DNA of 53,892 nt, from positions 1-53,892 of the forward strand of contig CANQCN010000004.1 of the NCBI GenBank assembly GCA_947589685.1. Direction: 5' to 3'. This DNA comes from an uncultured Clostridia bacterium (GTDB lineage Bacteria; Bacillota; Clostridia; Christensenellales; CAG-314). The number at the start of each line of letters is the position of its first letter. Position 1 is the stretch's first letter. The notes under the pieces are model-generated. The model saw only the letters and a list, made by a program, of their open reading frames with translations. It ran no database searches and was not told the origin of the DNA. The translations under genes and the position numbers were made by a program. Shown here piece after piece: positions 22,042-30,940 of the stretch.

Positions 22042-23222
22042 TGCAAAAATTACAAGGGAAAAATATCGTAATAGGCGTAAGCGGCGGCATTGCCGTCTAC
22101 AAGGTGTGTCAGGTGGTGCGCCTTTTCAAAAAGCTGGGGGCAAACGTCGACGTCATAATGACAAAAAACGCGACGGAATTTGTTACGCCGCTGACTTTCG
22201 AGACACTCTCCAACCGACCCGTCGTGACGGATATGTTCCGTCGTGGCGGACATTGGGAAGTGGAACACGTCTCTCTTGCGAAAAAAGCGCATTTGTTCGT
22301 CGTGTGTCCAGCCACCGCAAACATTATCGGCAAGCTGGCAAACGGCATTGCCGACGATATGCTGTCAACAACGCTTATGGCGACGACGGCTCCTATCGTG
22401 GTGTGCCCCGCAATGAACGTCAATATGTACCGTAGCAAGTCCTTCAACGCCAATTTGGAGCTTTTGCGCAAGCGCGGCGTACACGTGGTAAATGCCGAAA
22501 ACGGTTTTTTGGCATGCGGCGATGTGGGCGACGGTCGAATGGCTGAACCGCAGACCATTGTGGACAGCTGCGTCGAACTGCTGTGTCCCAAGAGCGACCT
22601 CGTAGGCAAACGGGTGCTTGTCAGCTGCGGCGCGACCATCGAAAAGCTGGACGACGTGAGATATTTGACCAATTTTTCCAGCGGCAAAATGGGCAGCGCA
22701 ATTGTTGACGCCGCGCTTAATCGAGGCGCAGACGTGACTGTTTTGCTGGGCAAACACACCGCGCAGATAGACGAACGCGCAAATGTAGTCGACGTTGCGA
22801 CCACTTCGGATATGCTCAACGAGGCTTTGGCGCGTCTGGACGACAACGACATATTCGTTCTGGCGGGAGCGCCTTGCGATTACCGTCCGCAAAAGGTATC
22901 GCAAACCAAGCTGAAAGGCGACGAGCTTGCGCTCCGATTGGTAAAGAACCCCGACATTGCCGAGCAGATAGGTCTGCGCAAAGGGGACAAATTTTTGTGT
23001 ATATTTGCCGCGGAAACCGACAACGGCGTTGCAAACGCCCGCGAAAAATTGTTCAAAAAACATGCCGATCTTGCCGTACTCAACGACGTAAAGCACAACG
23101 ACGTTTTCGGCAGCGATACCGACGTAGTTACCTTTGTGACGGCGGACGGCGCAACCGACTATCCCGAAATGAGCAAGCGCGAAGTGGCGGAACTCATTTT
23201 GAACAAAGCTATCGGCAAATGA
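22041..23222 (+). CDS. coaBC: Bifunctional CoaBC (phosphopantothenoylcysteine decarboxylase/synthase)
   Basis: 393 residues catalysing two steps of coenzyme A synthesis. The CoaC half (about 1-185) is an FMN-dependent decarboxylase with GVSGGIAVYK, the active-site His in EHVSLA, PAMNVNM, and the substrate lid GFLACGDVGDGRM. The CoaB half has SCGATIEKLDDVRYLTNFSSGKMG and AGAPCDYRP, where the family usually has AAVADYRP. Ends by overlapping the priA start. No coaA or coaX is in the window. Confidence 0.97.
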   Translation: MQKLQGKNIVIGVSGGIAVYKVCQVVRLFKKLGANVDVIMTKNATEFVTPLTFETLSNRPVVTDMFRRGGHWEVEHVSLAKKAHLFVVCPATANIIGKLANGIADDMLSTTLMATTAPIVVCPAMNVNMYRSKSFNANLELLRKRGVHVVNAENGFLACGDVGDGRMAEPQTIVDSCVELLCPKSDLVGKRVLVSCGATIEKLDDVRYLTNFSSGKMGSAIVDAALNRGADVTVLLGKHTAQIDERANVVDVATTSDMLNEALARLDDNDIFVLAGAPCDYRPQKVSQTKLKGDELALRLVKNPDIAEQIGLRKGDKFLCIFAAETDNGVANAREKLFKKHADLAVLNDVKHNDVFGSDTDVVTFVTADGATDYPEMSKREVAELILNKAIGK

Positions 23223-25417
23223 TTTACTCCGTTATCGTAGATTTGTCCGCAAGCGAAGTGGACCGAATATTCGACTACAAGGGCGAGGGCTACGATGTGG
23301 GCGCTCGCGTTTTGGTGGATTTTCGCAACCGTCCCACCGAGGGCGTGATAATAGAAGCCAAGTCTCGTTCGGATTACGACGAAAGCAAGCTCAAAACCAT
23401 AATCCGTCCGTTGGACGATTTCGTCGCCATTTCGCCCCGTATGTTGCAGCTGTGCGATCATATGTGCGCGCAGTATCATCTCAGACGCGCGGACGCTCTC
23501 AGACTGTTCATTCCCGCGGAAATGCGCGGCAACCGTATCAAATCGCTATGCAAACAGCAGATATGCCTCGCCACGAACGACAGCTTGGACGTAATTTTGA
23601 ATTCACTGAAACCCAATGCGACCATGCAACGGGATTTGGTGACTTTTTTGTATCTCAACGGCGCGACTCTTGCGGAAAAAATAAACGTCGAGTTCGGCAA
23701 TTCGGCGCTGCGCGCGCTGAAACAAAAGGGCATAGTATCGGCGCAGGACGTCGTCATACGCCGTATGCCGTACAGCGACATAAGGTCGAGCGCCGCAGGC
23801 AAACATTCTCTGACGGCAAGCCAGCAAAACGCCGTTGAAACCGTTTTGTCGGACAGAAGCGGACGTTACTTGCTTCACGGAGTGACGGGCAGCGGCAAAA
23901 CGGAAGTGTATCTTACCATCATCGAAAAAATCGTTGCCGAAGGCAAAACCTGCATAATGCTGGTGCCGGAAATTTCCCTTACGCCCAATATGCTGCGGCA
24001 ATTGCGACAACGTTTCGGAGACACCGTCGCGCTGCTGCACAGCGGTCTGTCAAGCGGCGAAAGGTACGACGAATGGCTTCGTCTGAAAAACGGCGAAGCG
24101 CAAATCGCCGTCGGCGCCCGCAGCGCGGTGTTTGCTCCCTTGGAAAATATAGGCGCTATAATCATCGACGAGGAACACGACGGCAGCTACATATCCGACT
24201 TCAATCCGCGCTACAACACCGTGGAAGTGGCGGAATTCCGCGCCAAACAAGAGGGCGCGTTGCTTCTGCTCGGAAGCGCAACGCCCAGCCTCGGCAGTTA
24301 TTATGCGGCGCGGCAGGGCAAGCTTCGTCTTATCGAAATGCCCGAACGTATCAACAAACAGCCCTTGCCCGAAGTGGAAATAGTGGATATGACCTTGGAA
24401 ACCCGTCGCGGCAACAAGGGGATTTTCAGCGAGGTACTCAAACAACGCCTTGCCGACGCGATCCAAGCGGGCAATCAGGCGATGTTGTTTCTCAATCGCC
24501 GCGGTTATTCGTCCTTTATGATGTGTACCCGTTGCGGCTACGTGGCAAAGTGCGAGGACTGCGATATCACCCTCACCGTCCACCGCGAGGACAACCGACT
24601 CAAATGTCATTATTGCGGCAAATCATATTACATTTTGGACAAGTGCCCCGTTTGCAAATCGGACAGCTTTCGTCAAGGACGCATAGGCACGCAGCAGGTG
24701 GTGGAGCTTGTAAACAAAATGTTTCCCGACGTCAAGGTGCTCAGAATGGACGCCGATACAACGCAAACCAAGGAAAGCCACGGAAAAATTCTCGAAGCTT
24801 TTTCGCGCGGCGAAGCGCAGATACTCGTCGGCACTCAGATGATCGCTAAGGGACACGACTTTCCCAAAGTGACGCTTGTTGGCATACTCGACGGCGATCA
24901 AAGCTTACATCACGAGGACTATCTTGCAACGGAGCGTACGTTTCAGCTTATCACGCAGGTGGCGGGGCGCAGCGGACGGGACAAAGACGTGGGAACGGTC
25001 GTGCTTCAAACCTACACTCCCACCCATTACTGCCTTCGTTTTGCCGCGCGGCAGGACTACGTCGGCTTTTACAATTACGAGATAAATATCCGCCAAGCGT
25101 CGGCTTTTCCGCCCTTTTCGGAGATCGTCAGGATACTCTACACGGGCGAAAAGGAGCAAGACTGTATCGACGAGCTGGTGGAGCAAAACGCGGCGATAGC
25201 CAATCTGAAAACAAATGAACCGACCGCGTTTTTGTACCTCGACAAAATGCGTTGTCCGCTTAAACGCGCGGAAAAGCAATATCGCTTTCAGATACTCATC
25301 AAGCTGTCCAAGGACAGCGTGGACAGGATCATTCCGCAAATTTACGCCGTATGCGACGCAAAAAAACGACGTTCCGTTCAGGTGTCGATAGAACGCGATC
25401 CTCAAAATCTTTCATAA
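23219..25417 (+). CDS. priA: Primosomal protein N' (PriA helicase)
   Basis: 732 residues from the ATG at 23219, which overlaps the coaBC stop; longer in-frame extensions run inside coaBC and are rejected. The N-terminal 3'-DNA-binding domain is followed by Walker A HGVTGSGKTEVY, Walker B IIIDEEHD, LLLGSATPS, and two zinc sites (CTRCGYVAKCEDCD; CHYCGKSYYILDKCPVCKS). The helicase C-lobe motif QVAGRSGRD follows. Restarts stalled forks by loading DnaB through the primosome. Forms part of the coaBC-priA-def-fmt run. Confidence 0.98.
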   Translation: MIYSVIVDLSASEVDRIFDYKGEGYDVGARVLVDFRNRPTEGVIIEAKSRSDYDESKLKTIIRPLDDFVAISPRMLQLCDHMCAQYHLRRADALRLFIPAEMRGNRIKSLCKQQICLATNDSLDVILNSLKPNATMQRDLVTFLYLNGATLAEKINVEFGNSALRALKQKGIVSAQDVVIRRMPYSDIRSSAAGKHSLTASQQNAVETVLSDRSGRYLLHGVTGSGKTEVYLTIIEKIVAEGKTCIMLVPEISLTPNMLRQLRQRFGDTVALLHSGLSSGERYDEWLRLKNGEAQIAVGARSAVFAPLENIGAIIIDEEHDGSYISDFNPRYNTVEVAEFRAKQEGALLLLGSATPSLGSYYAARQGKLRLIEMPERINKQPLPEVEIVDMTLETRRGNKGIFSEVLKQRLADAIQAGNQAMLFLNRRGYSSFMMCTRCGYVAKCEDCDITLTVHREDNRLKCHYCGKSYYILDKCPVCKSDSFRQGRIGTQQVVELVNKMFPDVKVLRMDADTTQTKESHGKILEAFSRGEAQILVGTQMIAKGHDFPKVTLVGILDGDQSLHHEDYLATERTFQLITQVAGRSGRDKDVGTVVLQTYTPTHYCLRFAARQDYVGFYNYEINIRQASAFPPFSEIVRILYTGEKEQDCIDELVEQNAAIANLKTNEPTAFLYLDKMRCPLKRAEKQYRFQILIKLSKDSVDRIIPQIYAVCDAKKRRSVQVSIERDPQNLS

Positions 25418-25427
25418 CAGGTGAAAT

Positions 25428-25886
25428 ATGGCAAAAAGAAACATAATCAAAATGGGAGATCCTCTTCTCCGTAAAATAAGCAAGCCCGTCGAAAACTTCG
25501 ACGACAGACTGCACCAGCTTTTGGACGATATGGTCGAGACTCTGCATGACGTGGGCGGCTTGGGACTTGCCGCCCCGCAAGTGGGGATACTTCGCCGCGT
25601 TTGCATAGTGGAGTACGACGGCAAGCTTTACGAATTGGTCAATCCCAAGCTTGTAAAAAGCGTCGGCAAATGCGTCGACAACGAAGGGTGCCTTTCCGTA
25701 CCGGGATTTCGCGGGTTGGTGGAGCGTCCCGAAGCGATAGACGTCGAATATTTCGACAGAAAGGGCAAAAAACGCCGTCAGCATGCCGATGGGTACTTTG
25801 CGCGCGTATTTTTGCACGAAATGGATCATCTGGACGGCATACTTTTCCCCGACAAAATGATCAAAAAAATCATCGACAGAGATTAA
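25428..25886 (+). CDS. def: Peptide deformylase
   Basis: 152 residues; removes the formyl group from nascent N-termini. All three motifs are present: GLGLAAPQVG (about residues 44-53), EGCLSVPG with the metal-binding Cys, and HEMDH with the two His ligands and catalytic Glu. Shine-Dalgarno AGGTGA lies before the ATG. Followed 12 nt later by fmt, its functional counterpart. Confidence 0.98.
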   Translation: MAKRNIIKMGDPLLRKISKPVENFDDRLHQLLDDMVETLHDVGGLGLAAPQVGILRRVCIVEYDGKLYELVNPKLVKSVGKCVDNEGCLSVPGFRGLVERPEAIDVEYFDRKGKKRRQHADGYFARVFLHEMDHLDGILFPDKMIKKIIDRD

Positions 25887-25898
25887 CGGGAGGGCGAA

Positions 25899-26825
25899 AT
25901 GAGGATCGTGTTTTTGGGAACGCCCGATTTCGGCGTGCCCGCATTGCAAAAAATAATGCTTTTTCACACCGTGGTCGGGTGCGTTTGTCAACCGGACAAG
26001 GTCGGTTCGCGCGGCAAAACGGAGTTTTGCGCAGTCAAAAAATTTGCATTGCAGCACAATTTGCCGCTGTTTCAGTTTGAAAAGATCTCCCGCGACGGCG
26101 CGGAAACGCTTCGCTCGCTTCATCCCGACATTATGGTCACGGCGGCATACGGGCAAATTTTGTCGCAAGAGATAATCGACGTCGCTCCGCACGGGATAAT
26201 CAACATTCACGGCTCGCTGCTGCCCAAGCTTAGGGGCGCGTCGCCCATTCAGTACGCTTTGTTGACGGGGCTTGACCGCACGGGCATAACGATCCTCAAC
26301 ACGGTGCGGCAGGTGGACGCGGGCGAAATAATTTTGCAAAAACCGTTGGAGATCGCCCCCTACGAGACCTGCGGCGAATTGTTCGAGCGTATGGCGCAGT
26401 TGGGCGCGGAGGCTGTCGTCGAGGCGCTTGACCAAATAGAACGGGGCGTAGCCGTCTACGTGCCGCAAGATGAGCAAGAAGCTACTTTTTGCGGCAAATT
26501 GACCGCCGAACGGGAACAGATCGATTGGAGCAAACCGCGCAAGGAGCTGATCGATCTCGTGCGCGCGTTGAATCCTTCTCCCGCCGCCTGGACGACGGCA
26601 AACGGCAAACGGCTGAAAATCTATTCGCTGCGTCCCGCGGAAGAAAATTTCGACGGAAAGGTCGGCGAAGTCGTCGATTGCACAAAAAAACGCTTGATAG
26701 TTATGTGCGGGGACGGCGCCGTAGAGGTAAAAGAGGTCCAAGCGGAAAACTCCAAGCGAATGGACGTCGCAAGCTTTCTCAACGGTCACAAAATTTCGGT
26801 GGGCGCGGTGCTGGGTGAGCAATGA
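25899..26825 (+). CDS. fmt: Methionyl-tRNA formyltransferase
   Basis: 308 residues; formylates initiator Met-tRNA using 10-formyl-THF. The N-terminal domain has FLGTPDFGVPAL, and the catalytic region IINIHGSLLPKLRGASPIQYALL contains the conserved SLLP loop and His. A C-terminal OB-like tRNA-binding domain follows (IDWSKPRKELIDLVRALNPSPAAWT). GGAGGG upstream. TGA overlaps the rsmB ATG. Formate-THF ligase (fhs) elsewhere in the window could supply its cofactor. Confidence 0.98.
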   Translation: MRIVFLGTPDFGVPALQKIMLFHTVVGCVCQPDKVGSRGKTEFCAVKKFALQHNLPLFQFEKISRDGAETLRSLHPDIMVTAAYGQILSQEIIDVAPHGIINIHGSLLPKLRGASPIQYALLTGLDRTGITILNTVRQVDAGEIILQKPLEIAPYETCGELFERMAQLGAEAVVEALDQIERGVAVYVPQDEQEATFCGKLTAEREQIDWSKPRKELIDLVRALNPSPAAWTTANGKRLKIYSLRPAEENFDGKVGEVVDCTKKRLIVMCGDGAVEVKEVQAENSKRMDVASFLNGHKISVGAVLGEQ

Positions 26826-28090
26826 ACAACGCCTTTCTGAAAAGTTTCCAAACTTTGCGTCAAGTGTACGACGAACGGGCGTTCTCCGCGATAGCCTTGA
26901 ACAAAACGCTTGCAAACTGCAAAAATCAGGATAAAGCGCTTGTAACGAAAATAGTGTACGGCGTGCTGGACAACGATCTGCGCTTAGAATACGTCGTTTC
27001 TCGTTACGTACGCAAGATGCCCAAAGGCGACGCATTGCTGTTTTTGAAAATAGGCGTTTACTGCCTTATGGAGCTGTCCTTGCCCGTATACACGGTGGTA
27101 AACGATGTGGCGGAGCTTGCAAAGCTGTCGGGAGACAAGCGGACTGTGGGCTTCGTAAACGCCACGCTGAAATCCGTCGCGCAGCGCGCAAAGGACTTCG
27201 ACGATTACCCCGCGGAGGAAGTCGAACGTTTGTCCGTTAGGTATTCTTACCCATTGTGGGCGCTCAAAAAGCTGATAAATGATTACGGCAAAGAGACCGC
27301 CGAGCAAATCGTAAGCTATGTTCCCGACAACAGAACGACGGTGCGTTTTGCCGAGCCGATGACGGCGGAGCAGATCGAACAGCGTTTCGGCGCAGAGGCG
27401 GAAAACACGCTTTTCGAGGACGCCTTTCGCGTAAAGGGCAATTTACCGAGCGGAACGATAGCGACGGTGCAAAGTCTGTCATCCATGGCAATTTCGCGTA
27501 TCTGCGCTGCGCTTATTCCCCAAAATGGCGATTTTTTGGATTGCTGCGCCGCGCCCGGCGGCAAATCCGTCTATATCAAGCAGCTGCGCCCCGACGCAAA
27601 CGTAACAAGCTGTGACGTTCACGCGCACCGAGCAGAGCTTATCTCCTCTTACGCCGAGCGCATGCAAGTTAGTTTGAATATCTTCTGCCGCGATATGACC
27701 GAGTACGATCAACGGTGGAAAGCTTCTTTCGACGCAGTGCTGTGCGATGTGCCGTGCAGCGGTTTCGGAGTGTTGGACAATCGTCCCGACATCAAGCTGT
27801 TCCGCGAAAACAAGGATATTTCCGAGTTGATGAAGCTGCAATACGCAATTCTCGACAACTGTTGTCGCTATGTAAAGCCGGGCGGCAGTCTCGTTTACTC
27901 TACATGTACGGTTTTCGACAACGAAAACGGGCAAAACGTGCGTAAATTTCTCAACGCTCACCACGAGTTCGAGGCGGGAAGCATATCGCTCGTTCAAACC
28001 GCCGCGAACGGGCAAAGTCAATATCAATTTTTGCCGCACAAGGACGGCATGCAAGGCTTTTACGTGGCCGTGCTTACTCGAACGCTATGA
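26822..28090 (+). CDS. rsmB: 16S rRNA (cytosine-967-C5)-methyltransferase RsmB
   Basis: 422 residues. The N-terminal NusB-like RNA-binding domain spans about 1-140. The SAM-dependent methyltransferase domain has motif I DCCAAPGGKSVYIKQ, motif IV DVPCSGFGVL with one catalytic Cys, and motif VI LVYSTCTVF with the nucleophilic Cys. The start overlaps the fmt stop by 4 nt and the end overlaps rlmN by 4 nt, indicating tight coupling. Confidence 0.97.
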   Translation: MNNAFLKSFQTLRQVYDERAFSAIALNKTLANCKNQDKALVTKIVYGVLDNDLRLEYVVSRYVRKMPKGDALLFLKIGVYCLMELSLPVYTVVNDVAELAKLSGDKRTVGFVNATLKSVAQRAKDFDDYPAEEVERLSVRYSYPLWALKKLINDYGKETAEQIVSYVPDNRTTVRFAEPMTAEQIEQRFGAEAENTLFEDAFRVKGNLPSGTIATVQSLSSMAISRICAALIPQNGDFLDCCAAPGGKSVYIKQLRPDANVTSCDVHAHRAELISSYAERMQVSLNIFCRDMTEYDQRWKASFDAVLCDVPCSGFGVLDNRPDIKLFRENKDISELMKLQYAILDNCCRYVKPGGSLVYSTCTVFDNENGQNVRKFLNAHHEFEAGSISLVQTAANGQSQYQFLPHKDGMQGFYVAVLTRTL

Positions 28091-29130
28091 TACTTTTGCA
28101 GGATATGGATCTATCGGAGCTTACCGATTTCATTACGGCGAACTTCCAAACAAAGCCGTACGTTGCTAAGCAGATATTCGGTTGGCTTGTCAAAAACGTC
28201 GATTTCGACGGAATGACAAATTTGCCGAAATCCTTGCGCGAGCAGCTCAAAGAACGTTGCGTCGCCGTATCTGCAAGGATCGTACGCACCGTCACGTCGG
28301 CGCTGGACGGCACGCAAAAATTTTTGTTCGAGTTTCACGACGGCAACGTGGTGGAGGGCGTGCTGATGAAATACAAATACGGCAACACTCTGTGCGTATC
28401 CACGCAGGTGGGCTGTCGTATGGGCTGCAAGTTTTGCGCAAGCACTTTGAACGGGCTGGTGCGCAACCTCTCCGCGGGAGAAATACTCGGACAAGTGTTG
28501 GCTGTAAACGCAACGGGCGGCGAAGAACGCTTTGTAACGAATGTGGTTTTGATGGGAAGCGGCGAGCCTTTGGATAACTTCGACAACGTAGTCAAATTTT
28601 TGAGGTTGGTTTCCGCGTCGGAGGGCATAAATATTTCGTTGCGCAACATATCGCTGTCCACATGCGGCATTGCGCCGTCTATTCGCAAGCTTGCCGACGC
28701 CGAGCTTCCCGTAAATCTCACGCTCAGCCTTCACAACCCCGACAACGAACAGCGCAAGCAAATAATGCCCGTTACAAACGCTTATTCGGTAACGGAAGCG
28801 GTGGAAGCCTGCCGATATTTTTTTGAAAAAACGGGTCGGCGCATAATAATCGAGTATACGCTCATCGACGGGCAAAACGATTCTTACGCGCACGCTCTCA
28901 AACTTGCGTCTTTGCTTCGCGGAATGTCCGCGCACGTCAACGTTATCGCGCTCAACCCCGTAAAGGAAACGGGACTGAAAGGCACGAGCGAACGCAATTT
29001 GAAACTTTTTTTGCAATATCTCGACAAATTGGGCGTTTCGGCGACCCGCCGTCGCACGATGGGTCGGGACATAGAGGGCGCATGCGGACAACTGCGCAGA
29101 CGTTATCTGGAAGGAAATGATGGCAACTGA
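28087..29130 (+). CDS. rlmN: 23S rRNA (adenine-2503-C2)-methyltransferase RlmN
   Basis: 347-residue radical SAM methyltransferase that also modifies some tRNAs. The cluster motif is CRMGCKFC at about residues 114-121, with GGGxP-like GSGEPLDNFDNV and the catalytic C-terminal Cys in GRDIEGACGQLRRR. The N-terminal accessory domain is present. In most Firmicutes the next genes are prpC and prkC; here rsgA overlaps the rlmN end directly. Confidence 0.98.
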   Translation: MILLQDMDLSELTDFITANFQTKPYVAKQIFGWLVKNVDFDGMTNLPKSLREQLKERCVAVSARIVRTVTSALDGTQKFLFEFHDGNVVEGVLMKYKYGNTLCVSTQVGCRMGCKFCASTLNGLVRNLSAGEILGQVLAVNATGGEERFVTNVVLMGSGEPLDNFDNVVKFLRLVSASEGINISLRNISLSTCGIAPSIRKLADAELPVNLTLSLHNPDNEQRKQIMPVTNAYSVTEAVEACRYFFEKTGRRIIIEYTLIDGQNDSYAHALKLASLLRGMSAHVNVIALNPVKETGLKGTSERNLKLFLQYLDKLGVSATRRRTMGRDIEGACGQLRRRYLEGNDGN

Positions 29131-29995
29131 ATCGGGCGTAGTCGTCAAGTCGGTGAGCGGCGTGTTTACGGTCTTGACGGACAATGGGCAAAAATACGTG
29201 TGTTTTGCGCCGAAAAAAATACGGTATAACGACCTTGACGTCATCGTGGGCGACAAGGTGACGTTCGATCTGCTGCGTCACGGCAAGGGCGTCGTTTCGG
29301 AAGTGCTGCCACGGCGCAACAAGCTTGCCCGACCCGAAATAGCCAACGTGGACGTATGTTTTGTGGTATTGGCTTGCGAGCCCGAGCCGGATCTGTATTT
29401 GTGCGACAAGGTGTTGATAAACTGTTTTCAGGAGCATATCGAACCCGTTATCGTCGTCAACAAGACGGATATGTCCACCGAAACGATCGAAAACGTCGCC
29501 GCAAACTACGGAAAGATCGCGGATATTGTCGGCGTTTCCGCGTTGAAAGGTGATATATCCGCGCTGAACAAGTACCTCGCAAAAGGCAAGGTGGCGTGCT
29601 TTGCGGGACAGTCGGCGGTGGGAAAAACGTCTCTTCTCAATGCGATTTTGCCCGAAGCAAAGGGAGAAACGGGCGGTATTTCCGAAAAGTCGGGCAGAGG
29701 CGTACATACCACTCGTCACAGCTCGTTGTACAAAGCGGGCGACGGCTTTTTGGCGGACACTTGCGGATTTTCTCTTTGCGATCTGCAAGGGATACGTTCC
29801 GACGAGTTGAGAATGTATTTGGACGATTTTGTCAATATCGCGTACAATTGCCGATACCCTTCGTGTACTCACACCGTCGAACCCGATTGCGCCGTGAAAG
29901 CGGCAGTAGCGGCGGGGGAGCTTAATGAAGCGCGTTATCGGCGTTACGTCGAAGAATTCAACGAACTTAAAGAAGCGGAAAAAAATCGATATTGA
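29120..29995 (+). CDS. rsgA: Ribosome small-subunit-dependent GTPase RsgA
   Basis: 291 residues from the second ATG of ATGATG at 29117; AAGGA at 29111-29115 gives better spacing to 29120, though 29117 is possible. Circularly permuted GTPase: G4 VVNKTD, then G1 GQSAVGKTS, then G3 DTCGF (usually DTPGF). The OB-fold is N-terminal. The C-terminal zinc site reads CRYPSCTHTVEPDCAV. Aids late 30S maturation. Overlaps rlmN by 11 nt. The rpe promoter begins inside its last codons. Confidence 0.96.
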   Translation: MATESGVVVKSVSGVFTVLTDNGQKYVCFAPKKIRYNDLDVIVGDKVTFDLLRHGKGVVSEVLPRRNKLARPEIANVDVCFVVLACEPEPDLYLCDKVLINCFQEHIEPVIVVNKTDMSTETIENVAANYGKIADIVGVSALKGDISALNKYLAKGKVACFAGQSAVGKTSLLNAILPEAKGETGGISEKSGRGVHTTRHSSLYKAGDGFLADTCGFSLCDLQGIRSDELRMYLDDFVNIAYNCRYPSCTHTVEPDCAVKAAVAAGELNEARYRRYVEEFNELKEAEKNRY

Positions 29996-30020
29996 CGACC
30001 CGATACCTTTCGGGTATAAT
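29992..30020 (+). promoter_or_regulatory. Promoter of rpe
   Basis: TTGACG (29992-29997), 17-nt spacer, TATAAT (30015-30020). The spacer and -10 contain the dyad ATACC-TTTC-GGGTAT, which overlaps the -10 box and could be a binding site or an incidental hairpin. Confidence 0.7.
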
Positions 30021-30049
30021 AAATTAACAAAACAGCAGAAGAGGTCTTT

Positions 30050-30709
30050 ATGAAAAAAATATTTATCAGCCCCTCTATATTGTCCGCCGATTTCGCTCGT
30101 TTGGAACAAGAGTGCAAATCTTTGGAAAAGTGCGGAGCGGATTGGATACACTGCGACGTGATGGACGGAAATTTTGTCCCCAATATCACCTTCGGCATGC
30201 CGATAATAAAAAGTATTCGCCGTTGCGTGGTGTTGCCTTTGGACGTTCATCTTATGATAAGCGAACCGGAGCGTTACGTTACCCAATTTGCCGAGGCGGG
30301 TGCGGATATAATCACCTTTCATATAGAGGCGACTCAAAAAGTGTCGGAAACGCTTCGACTCATCCATTCCTGCGGCAAGAAGGCGGGCATTTCGATAAAA
30401 CCGGGCACGCCGGTAGGCGCGTTGACGCCATATCGCGGCTTGTTCGACATGGTGCTTGTAATGTCTGTCGAACCGGGGTTCGGCGGTCAGGAGTTTATCC
30501 CGTCCTCGGTGGAAAAGATACGTCGCGCAAAGGAGCTTTTCCCCAACGTTCTCGTAGAGGTGGACGGCGGGATCAATCCCGATACGTCGGGTCTTGTCAT
30601 CGCCGCGGGCGCGGACGTGGTAGTCGCAGGCAGCGCGATAATGAACGCTCCCGACAGACAGATAGCCATAAACAAAATTTGTCACAGACGCGCAAATAAA
30701 ATAACGTAA
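30050..30709 (+). CDS. rpe: Ribulose-phosphate 3-epimerase
   Basis: 219-residue TIM-barrel enzyme interconverting ribulose-5-P and xylulose-5-P in the pentose phosphate pathway. Motifs: ISPSILSADF at the N-terminus, HCDVMDGNFVPN and LDVHLMI (metal-binding His/Asp), MSVEPGFGGQ, and VDGGINPDT with the second catalytic Asp. AGAGG precedes the ATG. Its position after rsgA matches Bacillus; thiN, which follows there, is absent and spoVM comes next. Confidence 0.98.
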   Translation: MKKIFISPSILSADFARLEQECKSLEKCGADWIHCDVMDGNFVPNITFGMPIIKSIRRCVVLPLDVHLMISEPERYVTQFAEAGADIITFHIEATQKVSETLRLIHSCGKKAGISIKPGTPVGALTPYRGLFDMVLVMSVEPGFGGQEFIPSSVEKIRRAKELFPNVLVEVDGGINPDTSGLVIAAGADVVVAGSAIMNAPDRQIAINKICHRRANKIT

Positions 30710-30756
30710 CTCTTTGCATATTTTGCTCATATACTGTTACCAACAAGGGAGAGTGT

Positions 30757-30849
30757 ATGAAAAGTAAAATTTTTTGTTTCAAGCTGCCCGCTTTTTTGGG
30801 AAACATTTTGCGCTTGCTGTTGGGCAAATCGGTAGCGGGCAAAAAATGA
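30757..30849 (+). CDS. spoVM: Stage V sporulation protein SpoVM
   Basis: A 30-residue reading frame. Its core KLPAFLGNILRLLLG aligns without gaps to KLPKFLGGIVRAMLG of B. subtilis SpoVM (26 residues, from memory of that sequence). The Pro of the N-terminal half and the amphipathic helix are conserved. AAGGGAGAG gives a good Shine-Dalgarno sequence 7-10 nt upstream. The position between rpe and rpmB/asp23 is the ancestral one. Known role: a peripheral amphipathic peptide on the convex forespore membrane that anchors SpoIVA and the spore coat. A CATATACT at 30728 resembles a sigma-E -10 box, but no good -35 was found. Confidence 0.88.
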   Translation: MKSKIFCFKLPAFLGNILRLLLGKSVAGKK

Positions 30850-30894
30850 TCGCGATGTCGCGCATAACAAGTACATACAGCTGAATTTTTTGCA

Positions 30895-30935
30895 AAAAGC
30901 GGGTCCGTTACTTGACCCGCTTTTCTGTTTTTTAT
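30895..30935. terminator. Bidirectional terminator between spoVM and the minus-strand membrane gene
   Basis: AAAAGCGGGTC (30895-30905) / GACCCGCTTTT (30914-30924), 8-nt loop, with T-rich sequence after it and A-rich sequence before it. It serves convergent genes. Confidence 0.85.
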
Positions 30936-30940
30936 TGGAG

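Noticed and set aside
22874..23218. N-terminal extension of priA into coaBC
   Set aside because: The region is the coaBC coding sequence in another frame; the ATG at 23219 overlaps the coaBC stop and begins the conserved PriA N-terminus.
30708..30735. Sigma-E or sigma-K promoter for spoVM
   Set aside because: CATATACT at 30728 is a fair -10, and an AC at 30709 is at sigma-K distance, but no convincing -35 was seen; too weak to call.
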